From Leuconostoc holzapfelii (GTDB taxonomy: Bacteria > Bacillota > Bacilli > Lactobacillales > Lactobacillaceae): DNA of 64,000 nucleotides. The translations under genes and the position numbers were made by a program. A model generated the notes under the pieces. It was not told where the DNA came from. It saw only the letters and a program-made list of their open reading frames with translations, and searched no databases. Location: positions 1 to 64,000 of the forward strand of contig NZ_JAAXPO010000003.1 in NCBI RefSeq assembly GCF_012396485.1, read 5' to 3'. Positions 27,145 through 36,921 of the stretch are shown here, in pieces; positions within the stretch are counted from its first letter, which is position 1, and the number at the start of each line of letters is the position of its first letter.

Positions 27145-28648
27145 TATCTGGTCAAAATTGGCACACATTGGATTATTATTGCCAATTTTGATCGCCACAG
27201 TATTTAGTGCGATGCCGGTATTCGCCGATACAACGCCAAATACGGTAAACGTGACCCTACATAAACGGGTATTTGACACCGGACAAGTCCCAGCCGCCAA
27301 GGAGAATTCTGGGGTGGTTGACAATGATTTTGGTGGCGCACCTTTAGCAAATGTGACCTTCACAGCGTATGATGTGACAGCTCAGTATTTGCGTCTGCGT
27401 CAAGCAGGTCAAACAGCACAAAATGCTGTGGCAACAGTGCAACATGATGCACTGACAGCAGTGCCAAGCTATGCTACGAAATTGTCAGACGGTACAACGG
27501 GCAATGATGGGAATGTGACTTTTGCGAATTTAGCCGCTAAAGATGGGGATAAAGACAAGGTCTATTTGTTCTTAGAAACGAATTCGCCAACAAACATTAC
27601 TCAACGAGCAACACCAATTGTTTTAGCTTTGCCAGTCTATCAACCAGGATCAGATTCACAAGTGAACACAGATATTCACGTCTATCCTAAAAATGAACAA
27701 ACAAACGCCATTTCAAAGGATTTGACCACACAAAGTAAGTCAGATTTGACAGTGAAGTTAGCCGATGGCACATCAGTTTATAATGCCACAATTGGTCAAA
27801 CATTTAGTTATCAATTGCAAGTGGCTGTGCCTTGGAATATTCATGACAAAGCAACATTTAACGTCGTGGATACCCCTAATTTAGGGATTGATGACGCGGC
27901 AAGCACAGTTAAAATCAACGGTCTGGAGCAAGGAACTGATTATCAAATCGTGGCCACAGACGCAACGACAACAAATGGTAAAGGGTTTAAAATCACCTTC
28001 AATACAGAATCAGCCAATGTGCAAGCCACTGCCGGAAAACAGCTTAATATCACTTATGATGCAGTATTGACAAAGGCGGCAGTGGTTGATAAAGGCTTGA
28101 ACAACACGGCAACACTCACAATCGGAAATGGCTCAGCAATTACAACAACGCCAGTTACCGGACCAGAAATCTATACTGGTGGTGCATCATTTGTCAAAGT
28201 TGATAAGCAAAGTCAGGCAAAGCTTGCTGGGGCGGTCTTCCAATTGGTCAAGTTGGACAGCCAAGGCAATATCGTATCATACGCTAACCAAGCTGCTGAC
28301 GGATCATATCAGTGGGGGACAAGTGCCAACAAGGCAACTGCCTTTACGACTGATTCACAAGGCATGCTTAAATTGCAAGGTTTGACATATTCTGCAAAAT
28401 TGCCAAATAATCAACGCTATGCCTTGCTTGAAACGCAAGCGCCAACAGGTTATGCGCGATTAGCAAAGCCAGTAGCATTCAATGTGACGAAAGGAAGCTA
28501 TGCTAACGATCAAACAATTAGTATTGAAAACACCAAGAAAGGCTTGTTGCCAGCTACTGGTGGCGCAGGTATTTACGTCTTCTTAGGTCTTGGGTTGGTC
28601 CTCATGGCTGGCGCAGCTTGGTGGTACAAAAAGCATCAAGTCGCTTAA
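27134..28648 (+). CDS. Major (backbone) pilin, LPATG anchor
   Basis: The 504-residue protein has a signal peptide ending near VFADT (about residue 31). The pilin motif VYPKN carries Lys186, the residue that joins subunits. There is a D1-D2-type domain (about 200-340), a Cna_B/SpaA domain with E-box YALLETQAPTGY (Glu433) and a LPATG signal (472-476) followed by a membrane helix and YKKHQ. The presence of pilin motif, E-box and sorting signal together identifies the polymerising shaft subunit. It overlaps the minor pilin gene by 11 bp. Confidence 0.92.
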   Translation: MKSSIWSKLAHIGLLLPILIATVFSAMPVFADTTPNTVNVTLHKRVFDTGQVPAAKENSGVVDNDFGGAPLANVTFTAYDVTAQYLRLRQAGQTAQNAVATVQHDALTAVPSYATKLSDGTTGNDGNVTFANLAAKDGDKDKVYLFLETNSPTNITQRATPIVLALPVYQPGSDSQVNTDIHVYPKNEQTNAISKDLTTQSKSDLTVKLADGTSVYNATIGQTFSYQLQVAVPWNIHDKATFNVVDTPNLGIDDAASTVKINGLEQGTDYQIVATDATTTNGKGFKITFNTESANVQATAGKQLNITYDAVLTKAAVVDKGLNNTATLTIGNGSAITTTPVTGPEIYTGGASFVKVDKQSQAKLAGAVFQLVKLDSQGNIVSYANQAADGSYQWGTSANKATAFTTDSQGMLKLQGLTYSAKLPNNQRYALLETQAPTGYARLAKPVAFNVTKGSYANDQTISIENTKKGLLPATGGAGIYVFLGLGLVLMAGAAWWYKKHQVA

Positions 28649-28696
28649 ATTATTGATCACGTCACCTGCGTTGTAGTAAACAAGAAAGACGTTTTT

Positions 28697-29488
28697 ATGA
28701 CATTGGCAAAAGGTCGCCGACCATACTTATTGCGGTTGTTGTTTGCTGGCATTTTTATTCTTGGTTTTTTGGTTGCGACTTACCCATTTTATGTAGGCGC
28801 CATCAACCATTTTGTCGATCAGCAACGCTTATCAACATTATCACAACAAAAACACGCCTTTAAACAGCCGAGTCAACAAGGCCATAATGGTATCGTGGCC
28901 GAAGACCCATTTTCAAATGCAACCCCGAAACAACAAGTTGCGTTAAAGCAACAGTTAATTGGGAGTATCACAATTCCTAGCATTGCGTTGCACATCCCAC
29001 TTTTTAGTACCACCAACGATGTGACGTTAACATACGGCGCAACGGTGTTGCAAAATATGGATGGGCTATATGGTGGTGCTGGGACCCATTGCGTGATTGC
29101 AGGGCATCGTGGTCTGGCATCCAGAGTGCTGTTTACCAATCTTGATCGCGTGAAGTCAGGGGATATTGTCATTTTAAGCGTTGCGGGTAAAAAGTTAGCT
29201 TATCGAATTTTTGCGACGCAAGTTGTGCGACCAGCAGATTTTCAGGTGATTCAACGGCAGTCCAATCAAGATTTGCTGACACTAGTGACATGCACCCCGT
29301 ATATGATTAATTCACATCGGCTGCTTGTCACTGGCAGACGTGTGCCTTATCAACCAAATTTTCAGAAGAAAATGTCGCAAACGATCGAATCGGAGAATCT
29401 TAAGCAAGGTGGGGTATTACTTGTGATTGGCTTGGCACTTTGCCTACAAATTGCCTGGTTCTGGTGGCGTTGGCGTCAACAAGTCTAA
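28697..29488 (+). CDS. Class C sortase (pilus polymerase)
   Basis: The 263-residue enzyme has membrane segments at both ends (about 11-33 and 235-255) and the sortase barrel between them. Catalytic residues are His137 (AGHRG), Cys199 (LVTCTPY) and Arg208 (SHRLL). A DPF lid motif (70-72) before the barrel is the hallmark of class C pilin-polymerising sortases. It links backbone subunits through the YPKN lysine and LPXTG threonine. It is the last gene of the operon; final wall anchoring would need a housekeeping sortase elsewhere. Confidence 0.93.
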   Translation: MTLAKGRRPYLLRLLFAGIFILGFLVATYPFYVGAINHFVDQQRLSTLSQQKHAFKQPSQQGHNGIVAEDPFSNATPKQQVALKQQLIGSITIPSIALHIPLFSTTNDVTLTYGATVLQNMDGLYGGAGTHCVIAGHRGLASRVLFTNLDRVKSGDIVILSVAGKKLAYRIFATQVVRPADFQVIQRQSNQDLLTLVTCTPYMINSHRLLVTGRRVPYQPNFQKKMSQTIESENLKQGGVLLVIGLALCLQIAWFWWRWRQQV

Positions 29489-29552
29489 TCCTGAAATTGC
29501 CTTGTCAAATTTCATAATTTTAGTGGTAAAACACGCAGGATAAGATTAGTGC

Positions 29553-29590
29553 AAAAGGCAACCGGCTCATGAGCTGGTCGCCTTTTTTTC
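29553..29590 (+). terminator. Terminator of the pilus operon
   Basis: AAAAGGC and GCCTTTTTT pair around a further stem ACC...GGT with the CTCATGAG top. It lies between the sortase gene and recG. Confidence 0.85.
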
Positions 29591-29598
29591 AATCAAAA

Positions 29599-29607
29599 TG
29601 TTACAAT
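29599..29607 (+). promoter_or_regulatory. Extended -10 element of recG
   Basis: TGTTACAAT is a good extended -10 box ending seven bases before ATG 29614, so transcription may start at or next to the start codon. There is no clear -35 box and no ribosome binding site between it and the gene. Confidence 0.45.
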
Positions 29608-29613
29608 AATAGC

Positions 29614-31644
29614 ATGATAAAACAGGTTGATAATGTTGATGTATTACCAGGTGTTGGCCCAAAACGTCTAGCAGCTTTACATGAACTTGATATTTTTACA
29701 ATTGAAGACTTGTTAGGGTATTTTCCTTTTCGTTATGAAGATTTAGGGGAACGACTGCCGTCGGAAACTTTAGACGGTGAAAAGGTGACGTTTAAAGGTG
29801 TTGTCAGTGCACCACCGGTAGTGACTCGTTTTGGTAAAAAGAGTCAGACACGCTTCGGACTACTTATTGAGCATGAAAATATTCGTGTGACTTTTTTCAA
29901 TCAGCCTTGGTTAGCGCAAAACGTCGCTATTGGGCAAGAAGTGGCTGTTTATGGCACGTATAATGCCGCAAAAGCAGCATTAACAGGCATGAAAATGATT
30001 AATGCGTCGGCTGATGCCTTAGATCCTATTTATCCCGCTTCAAAACAAGTGACAGCCAAGACAATTCGGCATTTGGTTGAACTCGCTTGGGCTGATGTTC
30101 GTGGGACGATGCCAGATCTTGTGCCGGCCGGCATTCGTCAGAAGTATCGGCTGTTAGATCGCAATACGCAAATTGAACAAATGCACTTTCCCACCGACAT
30201 GCCGGCTGCCAAAGCCGCACGGCGAAGCGCGGCTTTTGAAGAATTCTTTATTTTCCAAATGCGCCTGCAACTCTTAAAACTAGCTGATCAAAAATTTGCT
30301 GGCGAAGGGATTGCCTATGATGGCCAGGCATTAAAACAGTTCGAGTCTGGCCTGCCGTTTACACTGACGGCCGCGCAGCAAAAAGTGATTGCCGAAATTT
30401 TGCAAGATCAGCAGCGGCCACGGCATATGAATCGCTTGTTGCAAGGGGATGTTGGTTCTGGGAAAACGGTGGTGGCGGCCATGGCAATGTATGCTGTGGT
30501 CACGGCCGGTTTGCAGGCTGCCATCATGGCACCAACAGAAATTTTAGCCCAGCAACACGCCTTGAATTTAGCTCAGTTGTTTGATCGGGCCGGCGTACAA
30601 ATTCGGATTGAATTATTAACCAGTGGCTTGCGTGCTGCGGCGCGACGACAAATCTTAGAAGACCTTGCAACCGGTGAGATTGATATTTTAGTTGGCACCC
30701 ACGCATTATTGCAACCAGACGTGGCGTTTCATCATCTGGGATTAGCAGTCATTGATGAACAGCACCGTTTTGGGGTTAACCAACGAGCAGCCTTACGCGA
30801 AAATGGGGTCAATCCCGATATTTTAGCGATGACGGCGACACCCATTCCACGGACATTATCTATCACGGCATATGGTGAAATGGATGTGTCCACTATTGAC
30901 CAATTACCGTCGGGCCGTAAAACCATAGAAACAAAACGCCTCAGCCATAATCAGCTGGATGCCGCATTAGCTTTTGTCAAACAACAACTCGATGACGGCG
31001 CCCAAGCCTACATTGTGACACCGTTAATTGAAGAATCAGAATCACTTGATGTGCAAAATGCGACGGCGATGTATGAAGCGATGCAGTTAGAACTGCCACA
31101 ATACACGGTTGGCCTGTTACATGGGCGCTTATCAAATGATGAAAAGAAGCAGTTGATGGCTGACTTCAAGGCTAATCGGATTCAAGTTTTGGTGGCCACG
31201 ACGGTGATTGAAGTGGGGGTTGATGTCCCCAACGCCAGTATCATGTTAATTTTAGATGCGGATCGCTTTGGCTTAGCACAACTTCACCAATTACGAGGCC
31301 GTGTTGGTCGTGGCAGCCGGCAATCGTATACTTTGCTAGTAGCCGATCCTAAAACGGATTATGGCACGGCGCGTTTGGACGCCATGGTCGCCACAACGAA
31401 TGGTTTTATTTTGGCGCAAAAAGACCTGGAACTTCGTGGTTCTGGGGATATTTTAGGCACGAAACAATCCGGTGTACCGGAATTTGTGGTGGGGGACCCG
31501 ATTAAAGATCTCACCATGATGGAGATCGCGCAACAAGAAGCGATTGGCTTAGTGAGTCAAGCGCATTGGGACACGTTACCCGATAATCAAGCTTTAGTGG
31601 CTTATTTGTCTCGAACAATGGCGCGCTACCGCCATTTTGATTAA
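29614..31644 (+). CDS. recG: ATP-dependent DNA helicase RecG
   Basis: The 676-residue protein has the RecG order: wedge/OB domain (about 1-230), then helicase motifs I (LLQGDVGSGKT), II (VIDEQHRFGV, the DEQH variant), III (TATPIPRT), and IV-VI (LLHGRLSND, TTVIEVGVDVPNA, QLRGRVGRG). It remodels stalled replication forks and Holliday junctions. The frame is open to 29569, but that part encodes the upstream terminator, so ATG 29614 (MIKQVDNVDVLPGVG) is the start. It lacks a visible ribosome binding site. Confidence 0.95.
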   Translation: MIKQVDNVDVLPGVGPKRLAALHELDIFTIEDLLGYFPFRYEDLGERLPSETLDGEKVTFKGVVSAPPVVTRFGKKSQTRFGLLIEHENIRVTFFNQPWLAQNVAIGQEVAVYGTYNAAKAALTGMKMINASADALDPIYPASKQVTAKTIRHLVELAWADVRGTMPDLVPAGIRQKYRLLDRNTQIEQMHFPTDMPAAKAARRSAAFEEFFIFQMRLQLLKLADQKFAGEGIAYDGQALKQFESGLPFTLTAAQQKVIAEILQDQQRPRHMNRLLQGDVGSGKTVVAAMAMYAVVTAGLQAAIMAPTEILAQQHALNLAQLFDRAGVQIRIELLTSGLRAAARRQILEDLATGEIDILVGTHALLQPDVAFHHLGLAVIDEQHRFGVNQRAALRENGVNPDILAMTATPIPRTLSITAYGEMDVSTIDQLPSGRKTIETKRLSHNQLDAALAFVKQQLDDGAQAYIVTPLIEESESLDVQNATAMYEAMQLELPQYTVGLLHGRLSNDEKKQLMADFKANRIQVLVATTVIEVGVDVPNASIMLILDADRFGLAQLHQLRGRVGRGSRQSYTLLVADPKTDYGTARLDAMVATTNGFILAQKDLELRGSGDILGTKQSGVPEFVVGDPIKDLTMMEIAQQEAIGLVSQAHWDTLPDNQALVAYLSRTMARYRHFD

Positions 31645-31688
31645 GCCTGATAACAGATTAACAAGTATTTTGAGGAGATGACCTATAG

Positions 31689-34280
31689 ATGGTTAAACCA
31701 GCTGATACCCCCATGATGGTCCAATATCATGACATTAAAGCCCAATATCCTGATGCGTTTGTCTTTTACCGGCTAGGGGATTTTTACGAATTATTTGAAG
31801 AAGACGCCATTCAAGGGGCAAAATTGCTGGAATTAACCTTGACAGCGCGGAATAAAAATTCAGATAACCCAGTACCCATGGCCGGTATTCCGCATCACGC
31901 GGCGCAAAACTATATCGACATTTTAGTCGATCAAGGCCATAAAGTGGCCATTGTGGAGCAAATGGAAGAGGCGACCGCGGCCAAAGGCATGGTGAAACGC
32001 GACGTTGTCCAACTCATCACGCCGGGGACCAAATTATCCGGCCGTGCCGGATCTGATAAGCAAAATAATTATTTGGCAGCTGTCTTACCGGATGGTAAAT
32101 CTTGGGCAATGGCCTATATTGATTTATCAACTGGTGAACTCAAAGTGACAACCAGCCGTCAGTTTAATGATGTCATAGATGAATTGCGCTCACTTGAAGT
32201 CAAAGAAGTTGTTTTACGGCAAAATGATCCTGAAACAACCAAGCAACAGCTCGCTGCGCAACTTGGTGAAAGTGGCTTGGTGATTTCAATGCAAGCAGAT
32301 GTTGCCACAACGGCAACAATTAGCTTCTTAACACAGAACTTAACACGCGAGTTAGAGGTTGCAGTGACCGCCATGTTATTGGGGTATATTTTTGATACCC
32401 AACGGCGGAATTTGGACCATATCGTGCCAGCCGCTAGCTATGAACGCTTGGCTTATCTCAAGTTTAATCAGGATACTCGGATTAATCTTGATTTGGTTGA
32501 AAATACGCGCACAAAGAAACGCGCTGGTTCGTTATTGGGATTGATTGATGCCACCAACACTGCAATGGGTGGCCGCTTACTAAAACAATGGCTTTTGAAA
32601 CCTTTGCGTGTGCAAGCAGACATTGAAGCGCGGCTAGATCTTGTAGCGGCTTTTCAGGCAGACTTTTTTACACGTGGCGCTTTGCAGGATCATTTGAAAT
32701 CAGTCTACGACCTAGAACGTCTGGCAGCACGCGCTGCGATGGGAACAATGAACGCGCGTGAGCTGGTGCAATTGAAGCGCTCATTACGCGCAATTCCTGA
32801 CATGAAAGCCACCTTGGCAAGTGCTTCAGGGCGCTTACCAGTCGCTGGACAACAGTTAGATGATATGGTAGATTTGGCCACCCTAATTGATGATGCAATC
32901 GTGGACGAACCCCCAATTAGTGTGCGGGAAGGCGATATTATCAAACCAGGTTTTGATGAGAAAATTGATGCGTATCGCCAAGTGCTCACGGATAACCAAC
33001 AATGGTTGGCCCAATTAGAAACCGATGAACGCGCAGCAACTGGCATTGGTTCGCTAAAAGTCGGCTATAATAAAAACTTTGGGTATTTTATTGAAGTAAC
33101 AAAGGCCAATATTGGCAAATTAGCAGAAAATCGCTATGAACGCTTACAAACGCTCACGAATGCCGAGCGATTCGTCACACCGGAATTAAAAGCACACGAG
33201 CGCCTGATTATTGAAGCCCAAGCAAAGCGAACCGAACGTGAATATGACCTCTTTGTGACTGTCCGTGAACATGTTAAGGCCGAAATTGGTCGGGTCCAAA
33301 CATTAGCGCAACACGTGGCACGCTTAGATGTGGTGTCAAGTTTAGCCGATGTGGCGGACAATCACCGCTTTGTGCGTCCTGTATTTACCACCACGAATCG
33401 CATTGCCATTACCCAAGGGCGTCATCCAGTGGTAGAGTCCTTATTATCGGCCGGCGAGTTTGTGGCCAATGATGTGATGTTGGATGAAAAGACGACCATG
33501 CAGTTAATCACCGGGCCAAATATGGCGGGTAAATCAACGTATATGCGAGAGTTAGCTTTAATTGTTATTCTGGCACAGATGGGGAGCTTTGTACCGGCGC
33601 AAGCTGCCGAACTGCCAATTTTTGATCAGATTTTTACCCGCATTGGGGCCAACGATGATATGGCCATGGGTCAGTCAACCTTTATGGTGGAAATGGCTGA
33701 AGCCAACCACGCCTTGCAAGAAGCTACTGCCCACTCACTCGTCTTGTTTGATGAATTAGGGCGTGGTACAGCGACTTATGATGGGATGGCCTTGGCACAA
33801 GCTATTATTGAGTTCTTAGATGCTCATGTCCATGCCAAGACTTTATTTTCAACACACTACCATGAGTTAACAGCATTGGCGGATCATCATCCACAAATCA
33901 CTAACGTACATGTTGGTGCTGTGGAAGCTGATGATGGCCAGCTACATTTTTTGCATCAAATCCAATCGGGTCCAGCGGACAAGTCCTATGGGATTCATGT
34001 GGCCGCATTGGCTGGCCTGCCTGACGAATTGATTACGAATGCCACACAGATTTTAGCGCAACTTGAAAGCCAAAATGCGCGTGTGGCAACACCAGAGGGC
34101 GTACTATCTGTGTCGACTGAGCCGACAGAATTAGCGGAACAAGTCGCGTTGTTTGACGTGACGACCACGGATGAAAATACGCAGAAATTGTTGGCACAGC
34201 TGGATGGTTTTGATATTTTAAATATGACACCCGTTGAGGCCATGAATGCACTTAATGAGTTGAAACAGTTAAGAAAATAG
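31689..34280 (+). CDS. mutS: DNA mismatch repair protein MutS
   Basis: The 863-residue MutS has the mismatch-reading F-x-E motif in the N-terminal domain (FYE at 32-34 in LGDFYELFEEDA), connector, lever and clamp domains. The ATPase has Walker A GPNMAGKST, signature STFMVEM and Walker B LFDELGRGT. It detects base mismatches and recruits MutL. GAGGAG precedes the start. It is followed 28 bp later by mutL. Confidence 0.97.
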   Translation: MVKPADTPMMVQYHDIKAQYPDAFVFYRLGDFYELFEEDAIQGAKLLELTLTARNKNSDNPVPMAGIPHHAAQNYIDILVDQGHKVAIVEQMEEATAAKGMVKRDVVQLITPGTKLSGRAGSDKQNNYLAAVLPDGKSWAMAYIDLSTGELKVTTSRQFNDVIDELRSLEVKEVVLRQNDPETTKQQLAAQLGESGLVISMQADVATTATISFLTQNLTRELEVAVTAMLLGYIFDTQRRNLDHIVPAASYERLAYLKFNQDTRINLDLVENTRTKKRAGSLLGLIDATNTAMGGRLLKQWLLKPLRVQADIEARLDLVAAFQADFFTRGALQDHLKSVYDLERLAARAAMGTMNARELVQLKRSLRAIPDMKATLASASGRLPVAGQQLDDMVDLATLIDDAIVDEPPISVREGDIIKPGFDEKIDAYRQVLTDNQQWLAQLETDERAATGIGSLKVGYNKNFGYFIEVTKANIGKLAENRYERLQTLTNAERFVTPELKAHERLIIEAQAKRTEREYDLFVTVREHVKAEIGRVQTLAQHVARLDVVSSLADVADNHRFVRPVFTTTNRIAITQGRHPVVESLLSAGEFVANDVMLDEKTTMQLITGPNMAGKSTYMRELALIVILAQMGSFVPAQAAELPIFDQIFTRIGANDDMAMGQSTFMVEMAEANHALQEATAHSLVLFDELGRGTATYDGMALAQAIIEFLDAHVHAKTLFSTHYHELTALADHHPQITNVHVGAVEADDGQLHFLHQIQSGPADKSYGIHVAALAGLPDELITNATQILAQLESQNARVATPEGVLSVSTEPTELAEQVALFDVTTTDENTQKLLAQLDGFDILNMTPVEAMNALNELKQLRK

Positions 34281-34292
34281 GAGGGGTGCGCA

Positions 34293-34307
34293 ATGGCACT
34301 TTGGTAA
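34293..34307 (+). other. Four-codon mini-ORF before mutL
   Basis: The strong ribosome binding site GGAGGGG (34280-34286) is best placed for ATG 34293, which encodes only Met-Ala-Leu-Trp before TAA at 34305-34307. The mutL ATG follows one base later. Ribosomes would have to reinitiate to make MutL. Confidence 0.5.
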
Positions 34308-34308
34308 A

Positions 34309-36306
34309 ATGGGAAAAATACACGAACTCTCAAATTTATTAGCCAACCAAATCGCTGCGGGTGAAGTGATCGAACGACCTGCCAGTGTTGTTAAAGAGCT
34401 GGTTGAAAATGCCATTGATGCGGGGGCGACGCAGATTGATGTTGTCGTTGAAAATGCGGGGCAATCCCTCATTCGGGTCGTTGATAACGGGGCCGGGATT
34501 GACCCTGAAGATGTGCCATTAGCATTTACCCGTCATGCCACGAGTAAAATTACTGACCGGCATGATTTGTTCAACATTGTGTCATTAGGTTTTCGTGGTG
34601 AAGCGTTGCCTTCCATTGCAGCCATAGCGGATGTGACGTTGAACACGACCACAGATGAGGCGCCCATCGGGGTGATGTATCATATTAAAGGTGGCAAGCA
34701 AGTCAGCGCGACGCCAGCAAATGGCCGACGGGGAACGGTGATATCAGTGCGGGATTTGTTTTATAATACACCAGCACGCCTCAAGTATCTCAAGCGCCCG
34801 CAAACAGAACTGTCGCGCGTCACAGATATTATGAACCGGCTAGCCTTGGCGTATACGAACATCGCTTTTACGGTCACTGCTGATAATCGCACCTTACTCA
34901 AAACAACTGGGAATGGGAATCAACAACAGGTCATCGCCGCGATTTATGGGCGTGATGCTGCCCAAAAAATGCTGGCAATTGCCGGAGAAGATGAGACTTT
35001 TAATGTCACTGGCTTTGTTTCCTTGCCAGAATTAACCCGGGGGTCACGTGAATATTTAACAGTTCTCATTAATGGGCGCTTCATTAAAAACTTTGCGGTG
35101 TCTAACGCGATTATTCGTGGGTACGGGTCAAAATTAATGGTGGGCCGCTTTCCCATGGGGGTCTTAAATATTAACACGGATCCCTTATTGATTGATGTCA
35201 ATGTTCACCCGCAAAAGTCTGAAATTCGCTTATCGCAGGAAGAGGCATTAGCCGATTTGTTGGTCACCACGATCAAAACACGACTGGCGGCAGAAAATCT
35301 GATTCCAGATGCACTAGAAAATCTTTACGGATCACAAGCTATAACAGCCGCTCAGCCACCAATCACCCAGACCAAAAGCCCAACGCAAAAGGCGCCTTGG
35401 GTCACAGCGATTGAACAAGTGGTGGGGATCCCAGAAACAACGACGCCCCAACCCAATGTTTCGGCCGACACGGCAACAGATGTCATGATCATTACCAATC
35501 GTGCACAACTCAACAGCGAGCAGGTCGACGCATTTGCGACTAAGTATGCCAACGAGGGCCTCGTACCGGTATTTGATGAATTACCCGTCAGCGAACAGGT
35601 GGCTGAGCCAAACATTAAATATGAATCGCCGATGGCCAAACCGCAACAAGAAAGCTTAGATGTGACGCCAGCGCGGCCGACAGGATTTCCAACATTGGCT
35701 TATATTGGTCAAATGCACGGCACATTTTTATTTGCCCAAAGTGAAGATGGCCTTTTCTTGATTGACCAGCACGCCGCCCAAGAGCGGGTGAATTATGAAT
35801 ATTATCGCCAGGTGATTGGTGATGTTTCGGCCGATCAGCAACGCTTATTGGTCCCACTCACGCTAAATTTTGCCACGTCAGACATGCTAAAAATTGCCGA
35901 CCACGCAGCGGATTTGGCAGCTATCGGCTTACATTTAGAAGCCTTTGGACCCAATACAATTATTGTCCGTGAACACCCGACTTGGTTTGAAAAGGGGCAA
36001 GAGGCCGCAACAATTAGTGAAATGGTTGATTGGTTATTACGAGATGGCCATTTGACTGTCGCAGAATTTCGCGAGCGCACCGCGATCATGATGAGTTGTA
36101 AGCGGGCAATTCGTGCCAACATGCATCTCTCAGATCAGCAAGCACGCACATTACTTGAGACGCTGGCGCAGGCAGAAAATCCATATAACTGCCCGCACGG
36201 TCGGCCTGTATTGACCCAATTTACCTTGACTGAGATGGAAAAAATGTTCAAGCGCATTCAAGATTCGCATGAAAAATGGGAGACTTACGATACCCATCCA
36301 TACTAA
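34309..36306 (+). CDS. mutL: DNA mismatch repair protein MutL
   Basis: The 665-residue protein has an N-terminal GHKL ATPase (VENAIDAGAT, DNGAGI, GFRGEALPSI), a variable linker (about 335-450) and a C-terminal dimerisation domain. The endonuclease motif DQHAAQERVNYE fits DQHAxxExxxxE. MutL enzymes with this motif nick the strand themselves, as in organisms without MutH. It is translated after the mini-ORF at 34293, probably by coupling. Confidence 0.97.
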   Translation: MGKIHELSNLLANQIAAGEVIERPASVVKELVENAIDAGATQIDVVVENAGQSLIRVVDNGAGIDPEDVPLAFTRHATSKITDRHDLFNIVSLGFRGEALPSIAAIADVTLNTTTDEAPIGVMYHIKGGKQVSATPANGRRGTVISVRDLFYNTPARLKYLKRPQTELSRVTDIMNRLALAYTNIAFTVTADNRTLLKTTGNGNQQQVIAAIYGRDAAQKMLAIAGEDETFNVTGFVSLPELTRGSREYLTVLINGRFIKNFAVSNAIIRGYGSKLMVGRFPMGVLNINTDPLLIDVNVHPQKSEIRLSQEEALADLLVTTIKTRLAAENLIPDALENLYGSQAITAAQPPITQTKSPTQKAPWVTAIEQVVGIPETTTPQPNVSADTATDVMIITNRAQLNSEQVDAFATKYANEGLVPVFDELPVSEQVAEPNIKYESPMAKPQQESLDVTPARPTGFPTLAYIGQMHGTFLFAQSEDGLFLIDQHAAQERVNYEYYRQVIGDVSADQQRLLVPLTLNFATSDMLKIADHAADLAAIGLHLEAFGPNTIIVREHPTWFEKGQEAATISEMVDWLLRDGHLTVAEFRERTAIMMSCKRAIRANMHLSDQQARTLLETLAQAENPYNCPHGRPVLTQFTLTEMEKMFKRIQDSHEKWETYDTHPY

Positions 36307-36341
36307 GCGCATGTCTGCGCGACACACCATAGGAGACAACC

Positions 36342-36854
36342 ATGAATAATAACGATATTATCATTCGTTTACGTTACGCCCTGAATATCAAAAAAGAAGA
36401 TATGCTAAAAGTTTTCGAACTCGGTGGCATCACCATGACAGAAGCGCAACTCAGTGAGGTGTTAACGAAACAAGCACCTGATGTGGCCCGTGATGCCAAG
36501 GTATCGATGCAAACGTTGGAAGCCTTCATGAATGGCTTAATTATTTCTCAACGCGGTCAAAAATTTGGCGCTGACCTCAAGCCGATACCACCAACCTTTG
36601 ATATGGCAAAAGAAGAAGACATCAATAACGTTGTCATGAAAAAGCTTAAGATTGCGATGTCTTACACAAGTGAAGATTACATCAGCTTTTTGAAAACGGC
36701 CGGTGTCACAATTTCAAATAACGAGTTGAGCGCGGTATTACGACGGCCAGATCATCGGAACTACAAGCCAGCTGGCGATCGCTATCTCAGAAATATTTTA
36801 AAAGGCATGGCCATGACTTATCGCCCAGAGGCTGTTAAAAAATCAGCCCACTAA
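36342..36854 (+). CDS. DUF1456 (YehS-like) protein
   Basis: The 170-residue protein contains two DUF1456 repeats, one at about 1-70 (NNNDIIIRLRYALNIKKEDMLKVFELGGI) and one at about 85-155 (NVVMKKLKIAMSYTSEDYISFLKTAGV). The family is found across bacteria; its function is unknown. AGGAG precedes ATG 36342. It sits where ruvA and ruvB often follow mutL in lactobacilli. Confidence 0.9.
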   Translation: MNNNDIIIRLRYALNIKKEDMLKVFELGGITMTEAQLSEVLTKQAPDVARDAKVSMQTLEAFMNGLIISQRGQKFGADLKPIPPTFDMAKEEDINNVVMKKLKIAMSYTSEDYISFLKTAGVTISNNELSAVLRRPDHRNYKPAGDRYLRNILKGMAMTYRPEAVKKSAH

Positions 36855-36921
36855 ACGTCTTGTTTGTCATTTTTGATGCGTGTACAATGCAGGTGATATG
36901 AAAAACTGGGAGGAAACAAGC

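Noticed and set aside
29569-29613. Longer RecG N-terminus
   Set aside because: The added codons lie within the pilus-operon terminator hairpin and its T run.
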